Numbered from the stretch's first letter, positions 1 to 9,183 are shown. The stretch: DNA of 64,000 bases from Mucilaginibacter rubeus (GCF_003286415.2 NZ_CP043450.1:1488001-1552000); one strand, 5' to 3'. A program made the numbers and translations. Notes: generated by a model not told the origin, from the letters alone.

Positions 1-1200
1 GACGCCGTTAACCCAGGTTTTGAAACGGTATGGTCTAATTGTTACAAGGGTATTGCCAATGCAAATCTTGCCATTGAAAAGATCCCAGGCATATCACCTA
101 TGGATGATGGCTTGAAAAAGAAGCTAATAGGAGAGGCCTATTTTTTCAGGGCATTTTACTACTACCACCTGGTGCGCTTATATGGCGATGTTCCGCTGAT
201 TACCACTTCGCAAACAGTTAGCAGCCCTGACCTATACCCTTCACGTACAGCTGTAGCTGATGTATACAAACAAATCATTGCTGATTTGCAGGCCGCTGAA
301 AACTCTGGTATGCCAAATACAGATGCAACCGGTCGTGTTTCCTTAGGCGCGGTAAAAACTTTATTGGCCAGTGTTTACTTAACAACTGCAGGTTTCCCGC
401 TTAAACAAACTGAAAATTACGCTAAGGCCGTATCTGAAATTCAGCCGGTTTTAGGTTGGTATTCATTATTTACCGATTATGCTTACCTGCATGATAATGC
501 TCATAAAAATCAACAGGAACTAATATTCCAGATCAATTACCTGGTAGGTACTCAAACCAACGCTATCCCTCAGTTAACAATTCCGTTTAACCTGTTGGTT
601 GGTGCTTATGGCGACCACCTGGGTGCTATGATACCTACCAACCAGTTTGTGGCAAGTTATGAAGCAGGCGATCTTCGCACACAAGAGCGTCAGTTTTACT
701 TCTCAAGCTATCCGCAGTATGGTAACCCAAGCAACATTATCCAATTTGGTGAGCATGCACTTTACAAATATTTTCATGTTGAAAGTGCTGCACAAAGCGG
801 AAACAGCGATGAGAACTGGACTTTATTGCGTTTACCTGAAGCTCAGCTAATTTTCGCTGAGGCATCAAACGAAGTAAATGGCCCAACTGCCGATGCTTAT
901 GCGGCAGTAAACGCTATCCGTGCACGGGCCAAACTGGCTGCTTTGAGCGGTTTAACTAAAGATACCTTCCGTCAGGCTATCTGGAAAGAGCGTTACCATG
1001 AGCTTGCTTATGAAAACAAAGCGTACTTTGATATGCAGCGTACCCACATGGCTTACCTGCCACAGTCAAATACCTTTGCCGATCCTACTGCTTCACAAAC
1101 AGAGCAGGGGGTAACTTTCAAAGATCAATACTACCTGTGGCCAATTCCACAGCGTGAAATTAGCACTAACAGTAAACTAACCCAAAATCCGGGTTGGTAA
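1..1200 (+). CDS. SusD/RagB family nutrient-binding outer-membrane lipoprotein (5' truncated)
   Basis: The reading frame is open from base 1 and the N-terminus, including the lipoprotein signal, lies outside the window. An ATG at 100 is internal, because codons 1-33 already encode the SusD-typical stretch W-x-x-Y-x-x-I-x-x-A-N. About 400 residues remain. The C-terminal region has the family pattern LLRLPEAQLIFAEA, then an AYAAVNAIRARA helix, then WKERYHELAYE and the closing PIPQREI. SusD proteins sit on the cell surface, cap a SusC TonB receptor and bind glycans. The partner susC should lie to the left. The adjacent GH92 gene suggests mannose-containing glycans, which is inference. A hairpin terminator follows the stop. 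Confidence 0.93.
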   Translation, partial: DAVNPGFETVWSNCYKGIANANLAIEKIPGISPMDDGLKKKLIGEAYFFRAFYYYHLVRLYGDVPLITTSQTVSSPDLYPSRTAVADVYKQIIADLQAAENSGMPNTDATGRVSLGAVKTLLASVYLTTAGFPLKQTENYAKAVSEIQPVLGWYSLFTDYAYLHDNAHKNQQELIFQINYLVGTQTNAIPQLTIPFNLLVGAYGDHLGAMIPTNQFVASYEAGDLRTQERQFYFSSYPQYGNPSNIIQFGEHALYKYFHVESAAQSGNSDENWTLLRLPEAQLIFAEASNEVNGPTADAYAAVNAIRARAKLAALSGLTKDTFRQAIWKERYHELAYENKAYFDMQRTHMAYLPQSNTFADPTASQTEQGVTFKDQYYLWPIPQREISTNSKLTQNPGW

Positions 1201-1223
1201 TTGTATATTGCAAATAATACACA

Positions 1224-1255
1224 TAAAAGACTGGCCATATCAAGCCAGTCTTTTA
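1224..1255 (+). terminator. Rho-independent terminator after susD
   Basis: A perfect 12-bp stem (TAAAAGACTGGC paired with GCCAGTCTTTTA) with an 8-nt loop lies 24 bases after the susD stop. The 3' arm ends in a short U-rich run. The GH92 gene starts about 50 bp further on, so it may have its own promoter or rely on read-through. Confidence 0.75.
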
Positions 1256-1304
1256 TATTTACGGCTGGTAAAACGTTTCACCAAATATTAAATACATTAA
1301 AGCA

Positions 1305-3587
1305 ATGAAAAAAGCCCTGGTACTTATCACATCCGTGTTGTTGGCCTCCGGTACTTTTGCTCAGCAGGTAAATAAAGTTACCGATCCTGTTGAGTACATC
1401 AATCCATTGATGGGTACCGATTCGCATTACGACCTTTCAAATGGTAACACTTATCCCGCAATTGCCCTGCCATGGGGTATGAACTTCTGGACGCCCCAAA
1501 CCGGTGTTATGGGCGATGGTTGGGCATACACTTATGATGCGCATAAGATCCGCGGGTTTAAACAAACCCACCAGCCATCACCATGGATGAACGACTATGG
1601 GCAGTTTGCCATTATGCCGGTTACCAAACACGCGGCGGTAGGCCAAAATAAAAGGGCCAGCTGGTTCTCGCACAAAGCCGAAACTGCCAAGCCTTACTAT
1701 TACAGCGTTTACCTGGCCGATCATGATGTAACTACCGAAATTACCCCAACTGAACGCTCGGCGCAGTTCAGGTTTACTTATCCTAAAACCGATAGCTCAT
1801 TTATAGTTATTGATGCGTTGAACAAGGGCTCGTATGTAAAGATCATGCCCGATCAGAAGAAGATAGTAGGCTACTCTACTAAATACGCCCGCGGTCCGCT
1901 TAAAAACTTTAAAAACTACTTTGTTATTTATGTAGATAAGCCTATCACGTATGCACACACCTTCAGCGATACCACACAGGCTGATGGCCTGGAGTTGAAA
2001 GCAGAGCACGCGAGCGCTTTAATTGGTTTTAAAACCACGCAGGGCGAAAAGGTTCATTTGCGGGTAGCTTCATCATTCATCAGCATTGAACAGGCTGAAA
2101 TTAGCTTAGAACGTGAGCAGGGTAAAGACAGCTTTGACGTAACCTGCCAAAAAGCCAAAGCCGTTTGGAACAAAACACTTAATCATTTACAGGTTGAAGG
2201 TGGTTCGGTTGATCAGATGCGTACTTTTTATTCATGCTTTTACCGCATGGTGTTTTTCCCGAACAAGCTGTATGAGATAGACAAAGACAACAAGATAGTT
2301 CACTACAGCGCCTCTACAGGTAAAGTATTCCCTGGTTATAAATTTGCCGGTACCGGCTTTTGGGATACCTTCAGGGCTTTATATCCATTCCTGAACCTAG
2401 TTTACCCTTCTATCAATAAAGAAATGCAGGAAGGGCTCATCAACGATTACAAAGAAGGCGGCTGGTTACCTGAGTGGTCAAGTCCGGGGTATTCGGCGGT
2501 GATGATTGGTAATAACTCGGCCTCTGTGGTTTCTGAAGCTTATTTAAAAGGTTTGCGTGGATATGATATCAGTACTTTGTGGGAGGCCTTGGTACATGGT
2601 GCTAACAATGCCGGTCCGCAGGCTACCGGTAGGCAGGGAGTGGAGTATTACAACAAATTAGGGTATGTGCCTTATGATGTTAAGATCAACGAAAACGCTG
2701 CCCGCACATTGGAGTACGCTTATGACGATTTTGCTATTTACAAGTTAGGCAGGGCGCTGGGCAAACCCGAATCAGAAATTGGCATTTATAAACAGCGTGC
2801 CATGAACTATAAAAACCTGTTCGACCCGGAAACCAAGCTGATGCGCGGTAAAAACCAGGATGGCACATTTGAAAAACCTTTCAGTCCCTTTAAATGGGGC
2901 GATGCCTTTACAGAAGGGAACAGCTGGCACTATAGCTGGAGCGTATTCCAGGATATGCAGGGCCTTATTGATTTGATGGGTGGTCGTCAGAAATTTATTG
3001 TAAAGCTTGATTCGGTATTCAGTATGCCGCCGGTATTTGATGATAGCTATTATGGCGAAACCATCCACGAGATTCGCGAAATGCAGATCATGAACATGGG
3101 GCAATACGCGCACGGTAACCAGCCTATCCAGCACATGATATACCTATACAACTATGCCGGTGAACCATGGAAAACCCAGTTCCATGTACGTGATGCTATG
3201 GAGAAACTGTACAAAGCTACTCCTGATGGTTATTGCGGTGATGAGGATAACGGCCAGACATCTGCATGGTATGTGTTCTCGGCCATGGGCTTTTACCCGG
3301 TAACTCCGGCCAGCGATCAGTATGTGTTAGGTACGCCATTGTTTAAGAAAATTACCCTTAACCTTGAAAATGGTAAAACAGTAGTGATCAACGCGGCTAA
3401 CAACAGTCCGGCTAATAAATACATCAACACATTGAACGTTAACGGCAAACCGTATGATTTAACCTGGTTAAGCCATTCTGAGCTTAAAAAAGGTGCGGTA
3501 CTTAACTTTAACATGGCGCCTCAGCCTAATAAAACAAGAGGCGTAAAAGTGAGCGATGTACCGTATTCGTTGAGTACGGAGAAGTAA
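1305..3587 (+). CDS. GH92 family exo-alpha-mannosidase
   Basis: This 760-residue protein has a cleavable signal peptide (about residues 1-19, ending TFAQ), so it is exported. Glycoside hydrolase 92 enzymes are calcium-dependent inverting exo-alpha-mannosidases that trim N-glycans and mannans. Family hallmarks visible here are the N-terminal beta-sandwich beginning VEYINPLMGTDS, the (alpha/alpha)6 barrel motif GTGFWDTFRALYP near residue 350, and the C-terminal block GDEDNGQTSAWYVFSAMGFY. The length is normal for the family. It follows a SusD gene and is probably the catabolic enzyme of that polysaccharide utilisation locus. Linkage specificity (alpha-1,2, 1,3 or 1,4) cannot be read from the sequence. 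Confidence 0.93.
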   Translation: MKKALVLITSVLLASGTFAQQVNKVTDPVEYINPLMGTDSHYDLSNGNTYPAIALPWGMNFWTPQTGVMGDGWAYTYDAHKIRGFKQTHQPSPWMNDYGQFAIMPVTKHAAVGQNKRASWFSHKAETAKPYYYSVYLADHDVTTEITPTERSAQFRFTYPKTDSSFIVIDALNKGSYVKIMPDQKKIVGYSTKYARGPLKNFKNYFVIYVDKPITYAHTFSDTTQADGLELKAEHASALIGFKTTQGEKVHLRVASSFISIEQAEISLEREQGKDSFDVTCQKAKAVWNKTLNHLQVEGGSVDQMRTFYSCFYRMVFFPNKLYEIDKDNKIVHYSASTGKVFPGYKFAGTGFWDTFRALYPFLNLVYPSINKEMQEGLINDYKEGGWLPEWSSPGYSAVMIGNNSASVVSEAYLKGLRGYDISTLWEALVHGANNAGPQATGRQGVEYYNKLGYVPYDVKINENAARTLEYAYDDFAIYKLGRALGKPESEIGIYKQRAMNYKNLFDPETKLMRGKNQDGTFEKPFSPFKWGDAFTEGNSWHYSWSVFQDMQGLIDLMGGRQKFIVKLDSVFSMPPVFDDSYYGETIHEIREMQIMNMGQYAHGNQPIQHMIYLYNYAGEPWKTQFHVRDAMEKLYKATPDGYCGDEDNGQTSAWYVFSAMGFYPVTPASDQYVLGTPLFKKITLNLENGKTVVINAANNSPANKYINTLNVNGKPYDLTWLSHSELKKGAVLNFNMAPQPNKTRGVKVSDVPYSLSTEK

Positions 3588-3596
3588 AAAAAGTTT

Positions 3597-3678
3597 CGTC
3601 ATTATAAGGCACGAAGTAATCTCCGATTAGCAGGTCCGCCCTGTATAGTTCGCGATTGCTTCGTACCTCGCAATGACG
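3597..3678. repeat. REP-like dispersed palindrome, copy A
   Basis: An 82-bp imperfect inverted repeat starts CGTCATTATAAGGCACGAAG and ends CTTCGTACCTCGCAATGACG. It lies in the space between convergent genes. The same arms recur at 32716-32795, in degraded form at 7464-7553, and as a fragment at 32495-32546. The transcript would fold into a long hairpin. It carries no coding potential. Confidence 0.75.
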
Positions 3679-3691
3679 TTTTTTTAGATAT

Positions 3692-3733
3692 AAAACAGCA
3701 ACGGCGAGGTTTTTACCTCGCCGTTGCTGTTTT
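3692..3733. terminator. Bidirectional terminator between convergent genes
   Basis: A perfect 19-bp stem, AAAACAGCAACGGCGAGGT against its exact complement, encloses a TTTT loop. A-rich and T-rich flanks make it usable on both strands. It separates the rightward GH92 gene from the leftward TRIC-family gene. Confidence 0.88.
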
Positions 3734-3834
3734 TATGTAAGGCTGCCGCGGGCTTTCAGCACGTGGTATACCATAGTGCCAGCTTTAAGCTGACGTAAAA
3801 GCAAAATCCGAAATCGAAAATCCCAATTCCGAAA

Positions 3835-4449
3835 TCAATGCCATTCTTCCCGGTAAACAAACTTGGGCATTTGCCAGTTGTATTTGATAGAAAGCAAGCG
3901 TAGCGCCAGACCAATAATACAAGCTATTACAATCGCTACTCCATTCGGGGCTCCCAGCTGTTCAATTCCTAAGTAAAATGCCCCGGTAACAATGGACGCA
4001 CTGGCATAAACTTCCTTTCTAAATAATAATGGTACTTCATTACATAACACATCGCGCAATACACCACCCGCACATCCGGTTATCATACCACTTAGTAAGA
4101 TAATGATCATGGGCAGGTTGATCTGCTCGGCTATCTGGCAGCCGATAATGGTAAATACCACTAAGCCGAGAGCGTCCAGGTAAAGGAATAATGTTTTCAT
4201 CTTGGTCATGATGCGGGCAATAATGGCGGCCAATATGGCTGCCCCCGCGGTGATCACCAAATATTCAGGATGCTCTACCCAACTCATGGGGTAATGGTTA
4301 AACAGGATATTGCGTACCGTTCCACCACCCAAGGCCGTTACCCAGGCTATAATACAAACACCAACCCAATCCATATCTCTTCGCCCTGCGGATAAAGCGG
4401 CGGTCATGGCTTCAGCGATAATAGCTATAATGTAAAGGATGTGCAGCAT
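3835..4449 (-). CDS. TRIC/UPF0126 family membrane channel protein
   Basis: This is a 204-residue integral membrane protein with about seven hydrophobic segments. Two glycine-rich half repeats are visible: ALGGGTVRNILF near residue 40, and GCAGGVLRDVLCNEVP in the second half. This G-G-G-x-x-R-(D/N) pattern is the signature of the YadS/YicG (UPF0126) family, structurally related to trimeric intracellular cation channels. Bacterial members pass monovalent cations, and some have been linked to glycine import. The substrate cannot be assigned from sequence. It is encoded leftward, 79 bp after the symporter gene, and may be co-transcribed with it. Confidence 0.85.
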   Translation of the reverse strand: MLHILYIIAIIAEAMTAALSAGRRDMDWVGVCIIAWVTALGGGTVRNILFNHYPMSWVEHPEYLVITAGAAILAAIIARIMTKMKTLFLYLDALGLVVFTIIGCQIAEQINLPMIIILLSGMITGCAGGVLRDVLCNEVPLLFRKEVYASASIVTGAFYLGIEQLGAPNGVAIVIACIIGLALRLLSIKYNWQMPKFVYREEWH

Positions 4450-4528
4450 ATAGATAATGTTTAAGGTTTATTATAGAGACAAGTTAATAAACAATAATAA
4501 AAACTGCGAAGGTTCCCTCTTTAGGGGG

Positions 4529-5752
4529 TTAGGGGGCTTCAGGTTTCATCCAGCCTCTTCCTTCCGTAAACCGGGCTACCAGCATGGCGGCTACTGTATC
4601 TCCGGTGGCGTTCAACAATGTTGCCATGGGATCAACCAAAGTGCCTATAATAATGGCGGGAGGGAGGGCTTCTGGCGGGAAACCATAGGCCGAAATAAAA
4701 AGTAACTCGCCTATATAACCGCCATTGGGTATACCGCCTTCAACAAGGCTTACTAAAACGGTCATTGCAAGCGCTATGATAATCGTTTCGGCATTGTTGA
4801 AGCTTTTGCCGAACAGTGCGAAAACCACGGCCATTTTTACTATGGATGAGATGCTTGATCCATCTTTATGCAAAGTGCCCCCAAGCGGGATGGTGATATT
4901 GGCAATAGCATCTGAAATCCCCATTTTTTTAGCGGCATCTAAATTAGCCGGGATAGTGGCAATACTGCTGCAGGTACCCACCGCCGTGGCCGATGGCACG
5001 ATATTATTTTTCCAGTACCGTTTAACCGCGCTTACGCCGCCTGCAATAAATGCATAAGCACTAAATAACGCCAGGTAATAAAAAGCGCCTACGCCATAAT
5101 ATAAAGCCATAGAACGCGCGTAGCCGCCAAACAATTGCGGGCCGAATACGCCAACCTGGTAAGCAAAATAAGCCCCCAAACCAATAGGGCCAACCCTCAT
5201 AATGAGGATAAAAATATTCTTGAAAACCTCGTTGCCACTGTGGAGGAAATTGGCAAATGCTTTACCTTTTTCGCCGGCGTGCAGTGTGGCAAATCCCGTG
5301 ATCACCGCGAAAATTATCATGGCCAGCATACTTTTACGTGATAACAGCTGGTAAAACTCACTGGTGGTAAACAAGCTGGTTAATTGATCGCCGAAAGGCT
5401 TTTTTGTGATGGCTTCGGTGATAGGACTGGCAACCAGATGCTGATGGATAGGGAAGATCCAGATGGCGATAATGGTAACTATTGCAGCCACCAGTACCGT
5501 AGAGACAAACACGAGCGAAGTAACTCCTAATAGTTTCCCCAGCTTTTGCGAACTATCCAGAGCCGCGATGGCCGAAGCTATGGCGAAGAAAACCAGCGGC
5601 ACAACAGCGGTAAACAACAGGTTCAGGAAAATATCGCCAATAGGCTTAATGATCTCAACTTTATTACCTAAAACAGCCCCGGCAATACTACCTATGATAA
5701 TGCCTGTTATTAATAGAATAATGCCTTTATAATTTTTAAACCAGCTGTTCAT
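4529..5752 (-). CDS. Dicarboxylate/amino acid:cation symporter (DAACS family)
   Basis: This 407-residue inner-membrane transporter belongs to the GltP/DctA/SstT superfamily. Visible hallmarks are the serine-rich re-entrant loop (GTCSSIATIPANLDAAK), followed by ITIPLGGTLHKDGSS, and the second hairpin near VDPMATLLNATGDTVAA. The last of these carries the N-x-x-G-D motif involved in substrate and cation binding. Such proteins import acidic amino acids or C4-dicarboxylates with Na+ or H+. Substrate choice is not predictable here. The ATG start begins directly with a hydrophobic helix, typical for the family. The upstream 233 bp up to the divergent HD gene should hold both promoters. Confidence 0.92.
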   Translation of the reverse strand: MNSWFKNYKGIILLITGIIIGSIAGAVLGNKVEIIKPIGDIFLNLLFTAVVPLVFFAIASAIAALDSSQKLGKLLGVTSLVFVSTVLVAAIVTIIAIWIFPIHQHLVASPITEAITKKPFGDQLTSLFTTSEFYQLLSRKSMLAMIIFAVITGFATLHAGEKGKAFANFLHSGNEVFKNIFILIMRVGPIGLGAYFAYQVGVFGPQLFGGYARSMALYYGVGAFYYLALFSAYAFIAGGVSAVKRYWKNNIVPSATAVGTCSSIATIPANLDAAKKMGISDAIANITIPLGGTLHKDGSSISSIVKMAVVFALFGKSFNNAETIIIALAMTVLVSLVEGGIPNGGYIGELLFISAYGFPPEALPPAIIIGTLVDPMATLLNATGDTVAAMLVARFTEGRGWMKPEAP

Positions 5753-5985
5753 TGTGCTAAGATAATTGTTAGGTTTTGTTTTTAATGTAGAGGTACATAA
5801 TTGTGTCCGTTGAATCCGTGCCTATTTTAAATTCTGACATGTTTGTGGAAATATAATCTCTTTGTTACTGATGAAAAATGGCGATCGCCAATGGCTTCAT
5901 AGGAACATCCCGTCTTAAATAAGATTTTCCCCAATCACCGTATCTCTCCTAAATTTATATATTAGCGTCCCATTATAAGCACCGA

Positions 5986-6561
5986 ATGCAAGTAGAACAA
6001 GCCGGGGAATTTATCCTCGACAAAATAAAAAACGAACTCCTCGAACATTTCCATTACCACAATGCCGATCATGCGCTTGATGTTTATACCGCTGCAAAAC
6101 AAATCGCGGCAGGCGAGGGGATAAGCGGCCTTGAGCTGGACTTATTGCTAACAGCAGCCTATTACCATGACTCGGGCTTTTTGTTCGGGCAGGCCAATCA
6201 TGAGGAAAGCTCATGCAAAAACGCACGACAATATCTACCACAATTTGGTTATACTGCGGATGAAATTGAACAGGTTTGCGATATTATTATGGCAACCAAA
6301 ATGCCGCAAAGCCCTCATAATCATTTAGGGCAGATAATTTGTGATGCCGATTTGGATTATTTGGGCCGAAATGATTTTTTTATCCTCAGTAAAAGGTTAT
6401 TTTCGGAACTTGTAATTACAGATCACCTTGAATCGGAATTGGAGTGGGACAGGCAGCAGGTGAAGTTCCTGCAGAGCCATCACTACTTCACCCAAACCGC
6501 GCTCAGGCTCAGGGCCGAATGTAAAAACGAACACTTAACAGCTATCACACAACGACTATAA
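5986..6561 (+). CDS. HD-domain phosphohydrolase-like protein
   Basis: This 191-residue soluble protein has an HD fold. Metal-binding positions are visible in order: H in HYHNADHA (residues 22-29), the HD pair in AAYYHDSGF (about 63-71), a further His in QANHEES, and the closing Asp in ICDADLDYLG. HD proteins are metal-dependent phosphohydrolases or cyclic nucleotide phosphodiesterases, and the substrate here is unknown. It lies 12 bp upstream of the yitT-like gene and the two probably form an operon. Confidence 0.82.
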   Translation: MQVEQAGEFILDKIKNELLEHFHYHNADHALDVYTAAKQIAAGEGISGLELDLLLTAAYYHDSGFLFGQANHEESSCKNARQYLPQFGYTADEIEQVCDIIMATKMPQSPHNHLGQIICDADLDYLGRNDFFILSKRLFSELVITDHLESELEWDRQQVKFLQSHHYFTQTALRLRAECKNEHLTAITQRL

Positions 6562-6573
6562 ATACTGCTATTA

Positions 6574-7452
6574 ATGACACAGCCGGGTTTAAAAATTGAA
6601 GAAGTTATCAAAGATGTAGTAACCGTTATCATTGGTATTTTATTCTGCGGTTTCGCTTTAAAAGGCTTTTTGGTACCCAATAGTTTCTTCGATGGCGGGG
6701 TAACCGGCATCTCATTGCTTATTCATGAGCTTTATCATTTTAATATAGCCTATGTAATTATCATAGCCAACATCCCTTTTATTATCATGGGAATGTTCCA
6801 GGTTAATAAATCATTTGCGCTAAAAACGTTTGCATGCGTAATTGGACTTGGCCTGTGCTTGCAATTTATAGAATATCCGGTTATAACCCAGGATAAACTA
6901 TTGGTGTCTATTTTTGGTGGCGTGTTCATGGGGCTGGGCGTAGGCCTGTCTATCCGTGGAGGTTGCGCGCTGGATGGCATCGAGATATTAGCTTTATACA
7001 CACTGAAACGCAGCAGTTTTACCATCAGCGAGATTATTTTAGGTATCAATATCATTATTTTCCTGATAGCGGCAGTTGAGCTCGGCCTACCTACAGCGTT
7101 ATACTCAATTTTGACTTATTATACTGCATCAAGAACAATAACTTTTGTAATTGATGGTTTGGAAGAATATACCGCGATAAATATTATCTCAGGTCAAAGC
7201 GAGATCATTAAAGAACGATTGGTGATGGAACTCGGTCGCGGAATCACCATTTATAAAGGTGAGCGTGGTTTTATGAAAGAGAGCTTTGATGTTCACCAAC
7301 CTGTTGATATCATCTTCACTGTGGTAACCCGTTTAGAAGTTCGCCGGTTAAAAAACCTGGTACATAGTATCGATCCTAAAGCTTTCGTTTTTACTAACAG
7401 TATTAAAGAAGCAGCCGGTGGTGTGTTGAAGAAGAAAGTTAGGGATCATTAA
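6574..7452 (+). CDS. YitT family membrane protein (DUF161 + DUF2179)
   Basis: This 292-residue protein has an N-terminal membrane domain of five to six helices (about residues 10-195). It includes the glycine-rich repeats SFFDGGVTGISLL and GLSIRGGCALDGIEIL. A soluble C-terminal DUF2179 domain follows, with the marker SGQSEIIKERL and GRGITIYKGERGF. YitT proteins are widespread putative transporters of unknown substrate. The short gap to the HD-domain gene suggests co-expression. A degraded REP-like palindrome and a terminator follow. Confidence 0.9.
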   Translation: MTQPGLKIEEVIKDVVTVIIGILFCGFALKGFLVPNSFFDGGVTGISLLIHELYHFNIAYVIIIANIPFIIMGMFQVNKSFALKTFACVIGLGLCLQFIEYPVITQDKLLVSIFGGVFMGLGVGLSIRGGCALDGIEILALYTLKRSSFTISEIILGINIIIFLIAAVELGLPTALYSILTYYTASRTITFVIDGLEEYTAINIISGQSEIIKERLVMELGRGITIYKGERGFMKESFDVHQPVDIIFTVVTRLEVRRLKNLVHSIDPKAFVFTNSIKEAAGGVLKKKVRDH

Positions 7453-7463
7453 TATCCCAATTT

Positions 7464-7553
7464 GCCATTGTGAGTGAAGCGTGGCAACTGCACGTAAGCA
7501 TAGCCACTCTGTATAGCATGCGATTGCTTCGTCGTTCCTCCTCGTAATGACAT
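7464..7553. repeat. REP-like dispersed palindrome, copy B (degenerate)
   Basis: The right arm (GCGATTGCTTCGTCGTTCCTCCTCGTAATGACAT region) keeps the family sequence but has a small duplication (CGTCGTTCCTCCTCG). The left arm, starting at GCCATTGTGAGTGAAGCGTGG, has diverged. It sits between the yitT-like stop and its terminator. Compare copies A (3597-3678) and C (32716-32795). Confidence 0.6.
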
Positions 7554-7568
7554 ATATAGTATGAAAAC

Positions 7569-7599
7569 AGCAAAGCCATCCCAAAAGGATGGCTTTGCT
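7569..7599 (+). terminator. Terminator hairpin downstream of the yitT-like gene
   Basis: A perfect 13-bp stem, AGCAAAGCCATCC with its complement GGATGGCTTTGCT, has a CAAAA loop. No strong U-run follows (TCTGTG), but the A-rich left flank could serve the opposite strand. Confidence 0.6.
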
Positions 7600-7607
7600 C
7601 TGTGCCA

Positions 7608-7691
7608 TTGTTGGTGTTGTCACCAACAATTCTGCGCTGTTTTGAGAAATCCGTTTTATACAATATAAGTTGTTGGTGACAACACCAACAA
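7608..7691. repeat. Nested palindrome: 22-bp inverted repeat whose arms are themselves palindromic
   Basis: The arm TTGTTGGTGTTGTCACCAACAA (7608-7629) has a perfect reverse complement at 7670-7691, 40 bp away. Each arm contains a 9-bp inverted repeat of its own (TTGTTGGTG / CACCAACAA around a 4-nt centre). The DNA can therefore form either one long hairpin or two small ones. It lies between the converging yitT-like and cyclase genes and has no coding potential. Confidence 0.85.
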
Positions 7692-7762
7692 CGGCGTGGA
7701 GTTCAGAACCTTGATCGTTTTGCAGCAAACCGACTTTGAACTTAAAACATCCAATTTAAGAC

Positions 7763-8806
7763 CTAATCCACCACCTCATAAATCTCAACCGGATTAGCTT
7801 TGTTTTTTAAACTAACCTCACCAATTTTATTGAGTGCAAATGATCCCTTAGCCTGTTCATACACATCGGCGCTAACGATGATCTGGTTGGCTTGTGCCAC
7901 GGTTTGCAGGCGCTGGGCCAGGTTCACGGCATCGCCTATAACGGTATAGTCCAGTCGCTTTAAGGTAGCTGAGCCAATATTACCTGAAATCATCTCGCCC
8001 GAATTAATACCAATAGAAACGGATGGTTTAAAGGTTTTATCACCTGCCTGTATCTCGTCGGCCCCGTGCATTTTATCACGGACGGCGAGGGCTGCATCAA
8101 TGGCACGGTCAAGGTGGTATTCGCCGCGAAAAACAGCCATTACGGCATCGCCCATAAATTTATCAATATGGCCGTTTTGAGCTATGATCTCCTGCACCAT
8201 GATATCAAAGTACTTATTGATCATGCCCACAACGGTATTGGCGGCAACGTGCTCCGTGATCGCGGTGAAGCCGCAGATATCAATAAATAACACGGTTGCT
8301 TCGATAGTTTCGTTACTCAAAAGGCTGTTCTCAAACTCTTTATGGGTCATGAAGTTGAGCACATTTTCATCCACATACATGCGCAGGATATTGTTTTCCT
8401 TGATGGCCTGCATGGTTTTTTTTAGTTCGATAACGTGTTGTAAAGTTTTTTCGATAGTAATGTCAAGGTCTTCAAAGTTTACCGGTTTGCACACAAAATC
8501 AAAAGCGCCACGGTTCATGGCGGTACGGATATTGTCCATATCACTATAAGCTGAAACCATTACCGCTTTCAAAACAGGATTGGCATCCGGTAGTTTAGTG
8601 AGCAGGGTAAGGCCGTCCATCTCAGGCATATTGATATCGCTTAAAACAACATCAATATCCGGGTGGGAAGCCAGTTGAGTTAACGCTTCAAAACCATTTT
8701 GGGCAAATACAAATTCATATACCCCTTCCCTTATCTTTTTTCTGAATTTTTGCCTGATCAGTAATTCCAGGTCCTGTTCGTCATCTACTACCAGTATCTT
8801 GGCCAT
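7763..8806 (-). CDS. Response regulator with class III adenylate/guanylate cyclase output domain
   Basis: This 347-residue cytoplasmic protein has a receiver domain at residues 1-120, with acidic pair D8/D9, phospho-acceptor D57 in LSDINMPEMDG and the Lys in CKPVNFEDL. A short helical linker leads to a class III cyclase domain at about 165-345. Catalytic features look intact: metal aspartates in LFIDICGFT and in FMGDAVMAVF, Lys of IDKFMGD, Asp of LDYTVIGDAVN, and the following Asn/Arg of NLAQRL. The Lys/Asp pair favours ATP, so cAMP is the likely product. It is the last gene of a kinase-receiver-cyclase operon, and its start overlaps the preceding stop (TAATG). Confidence 0.93.
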   Translation of the reverse strand: MAKILVVDDEQDLELLIRQKFRKKIREGVYEFVFAQNGFEALTQLASHPDIDVVLSDINMPEMDGLTLLTKLPDANPVLKAVMVSAYSDMDNIRTAMNRGAFDFVCKPVNFEDLDITIEKTLQHVIELKKTMQAIKENNILRMYVDENVLNFMTHKEFENSLLSNETIEATVLFIDICGFTAITEHVAANTVVGMINKYFDIMVQEIIAQNGHIDKFMGDAVMAVFRGEYHLDRAIDAALAVRDKMHGADEIQAGDKTFKPSVSIGINSGEMISGNIGSATLKRLDYTVIGDAVNLAQRLQTVAQANQIIVSADVYEQAKGSFALNKIGEVSLKNKANPVEIYEVVD

Positions 8807-9183
8807 TATTGTTCTAAGTGTTTAAGTTTGTCTTTCAAATTATTAAAATCAAGTGGCTTGGTTAAAAAATCATTTGCGCCAAGCTCCATTGATTGTTTGT
8901 AATTATCATCATCGCCATAAGCGGTTATCATCATTACAACCGGTGGTGGTTTCTCATAGCTGTGCCTGATGTTACGTAACAGCTCCAAACCGCTCATGCC
9001 CGGCATATTGATATCAGATAAGATCAGGATCACCTGCGAGTGGTGCTCTTCCAAAAAATGAAGCGCTTCCTCACCAGATAGGGCGAAGTTAAACTCTACT
9101 TCACCGTTTTTTATTTCTTTTCTGAAACGTTGCAAAAACAAGGGTTGAACATCGGCCTCGTCATCAACAACAAGTATTTTCAT
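8806..9183 (-). CDS. Single-domain response regulator (CheY-like receiver)
   Basis: This 125-residue protein is a receiver domain only. It shows the acidic pair DDE at residues 7-9, the phospho-acceptor Asp in LSDINMPGMSG, Thr in MITAYGD and Lys in TKPLDF. It resembles the receiver of the downstream cyclase gene (same LSDINMP block) and may be a duplication of it. Its stop codon overlaps the start of the cyclase gene by one base, implying translational coupling. Likely roles are a phosphate sink, or a relay between the upstream kinase and the cyclase regulator. Confidence 0.92.
   Translation of the reverse strand: MKILVVDDEADVQPLFLQRFRKEIKNGEVEFNFALSGEEALHFLEEHHSQVILILSDINMPGMSGLELLRNIRHSYEKPPPVVMMITAYGDDDNYKQSMELGANDFLTKPLDFNNLKDKLKHLEQ

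Noticed and set aside
2772..3134. Antisense ORF of 120 codons inside the GH92 gene
   Set aside because: It lies entirely within a clear GH92 reading frame and shows no recognisable domain.
3597..3678. CRISPR-like repeat
   Set aside because: The repeats are long inverted palindromes scattered singly over 30 kb, with no regular spacers or cas genes.
4457..5732. Several plus-strand ORFs across the dicarboxylate symporter gene
   Set aside because: The minus strand encodes a full DAACS symporter with its substrate loops, so the plus ORFs are shadows.
7348..7728. Leftward ORFs of 126 and 74 codons after the yitT-like gene
   Set aside because: They run through a REP element, a terminator and a nested palindrome, and their products look like random translation of repeats.
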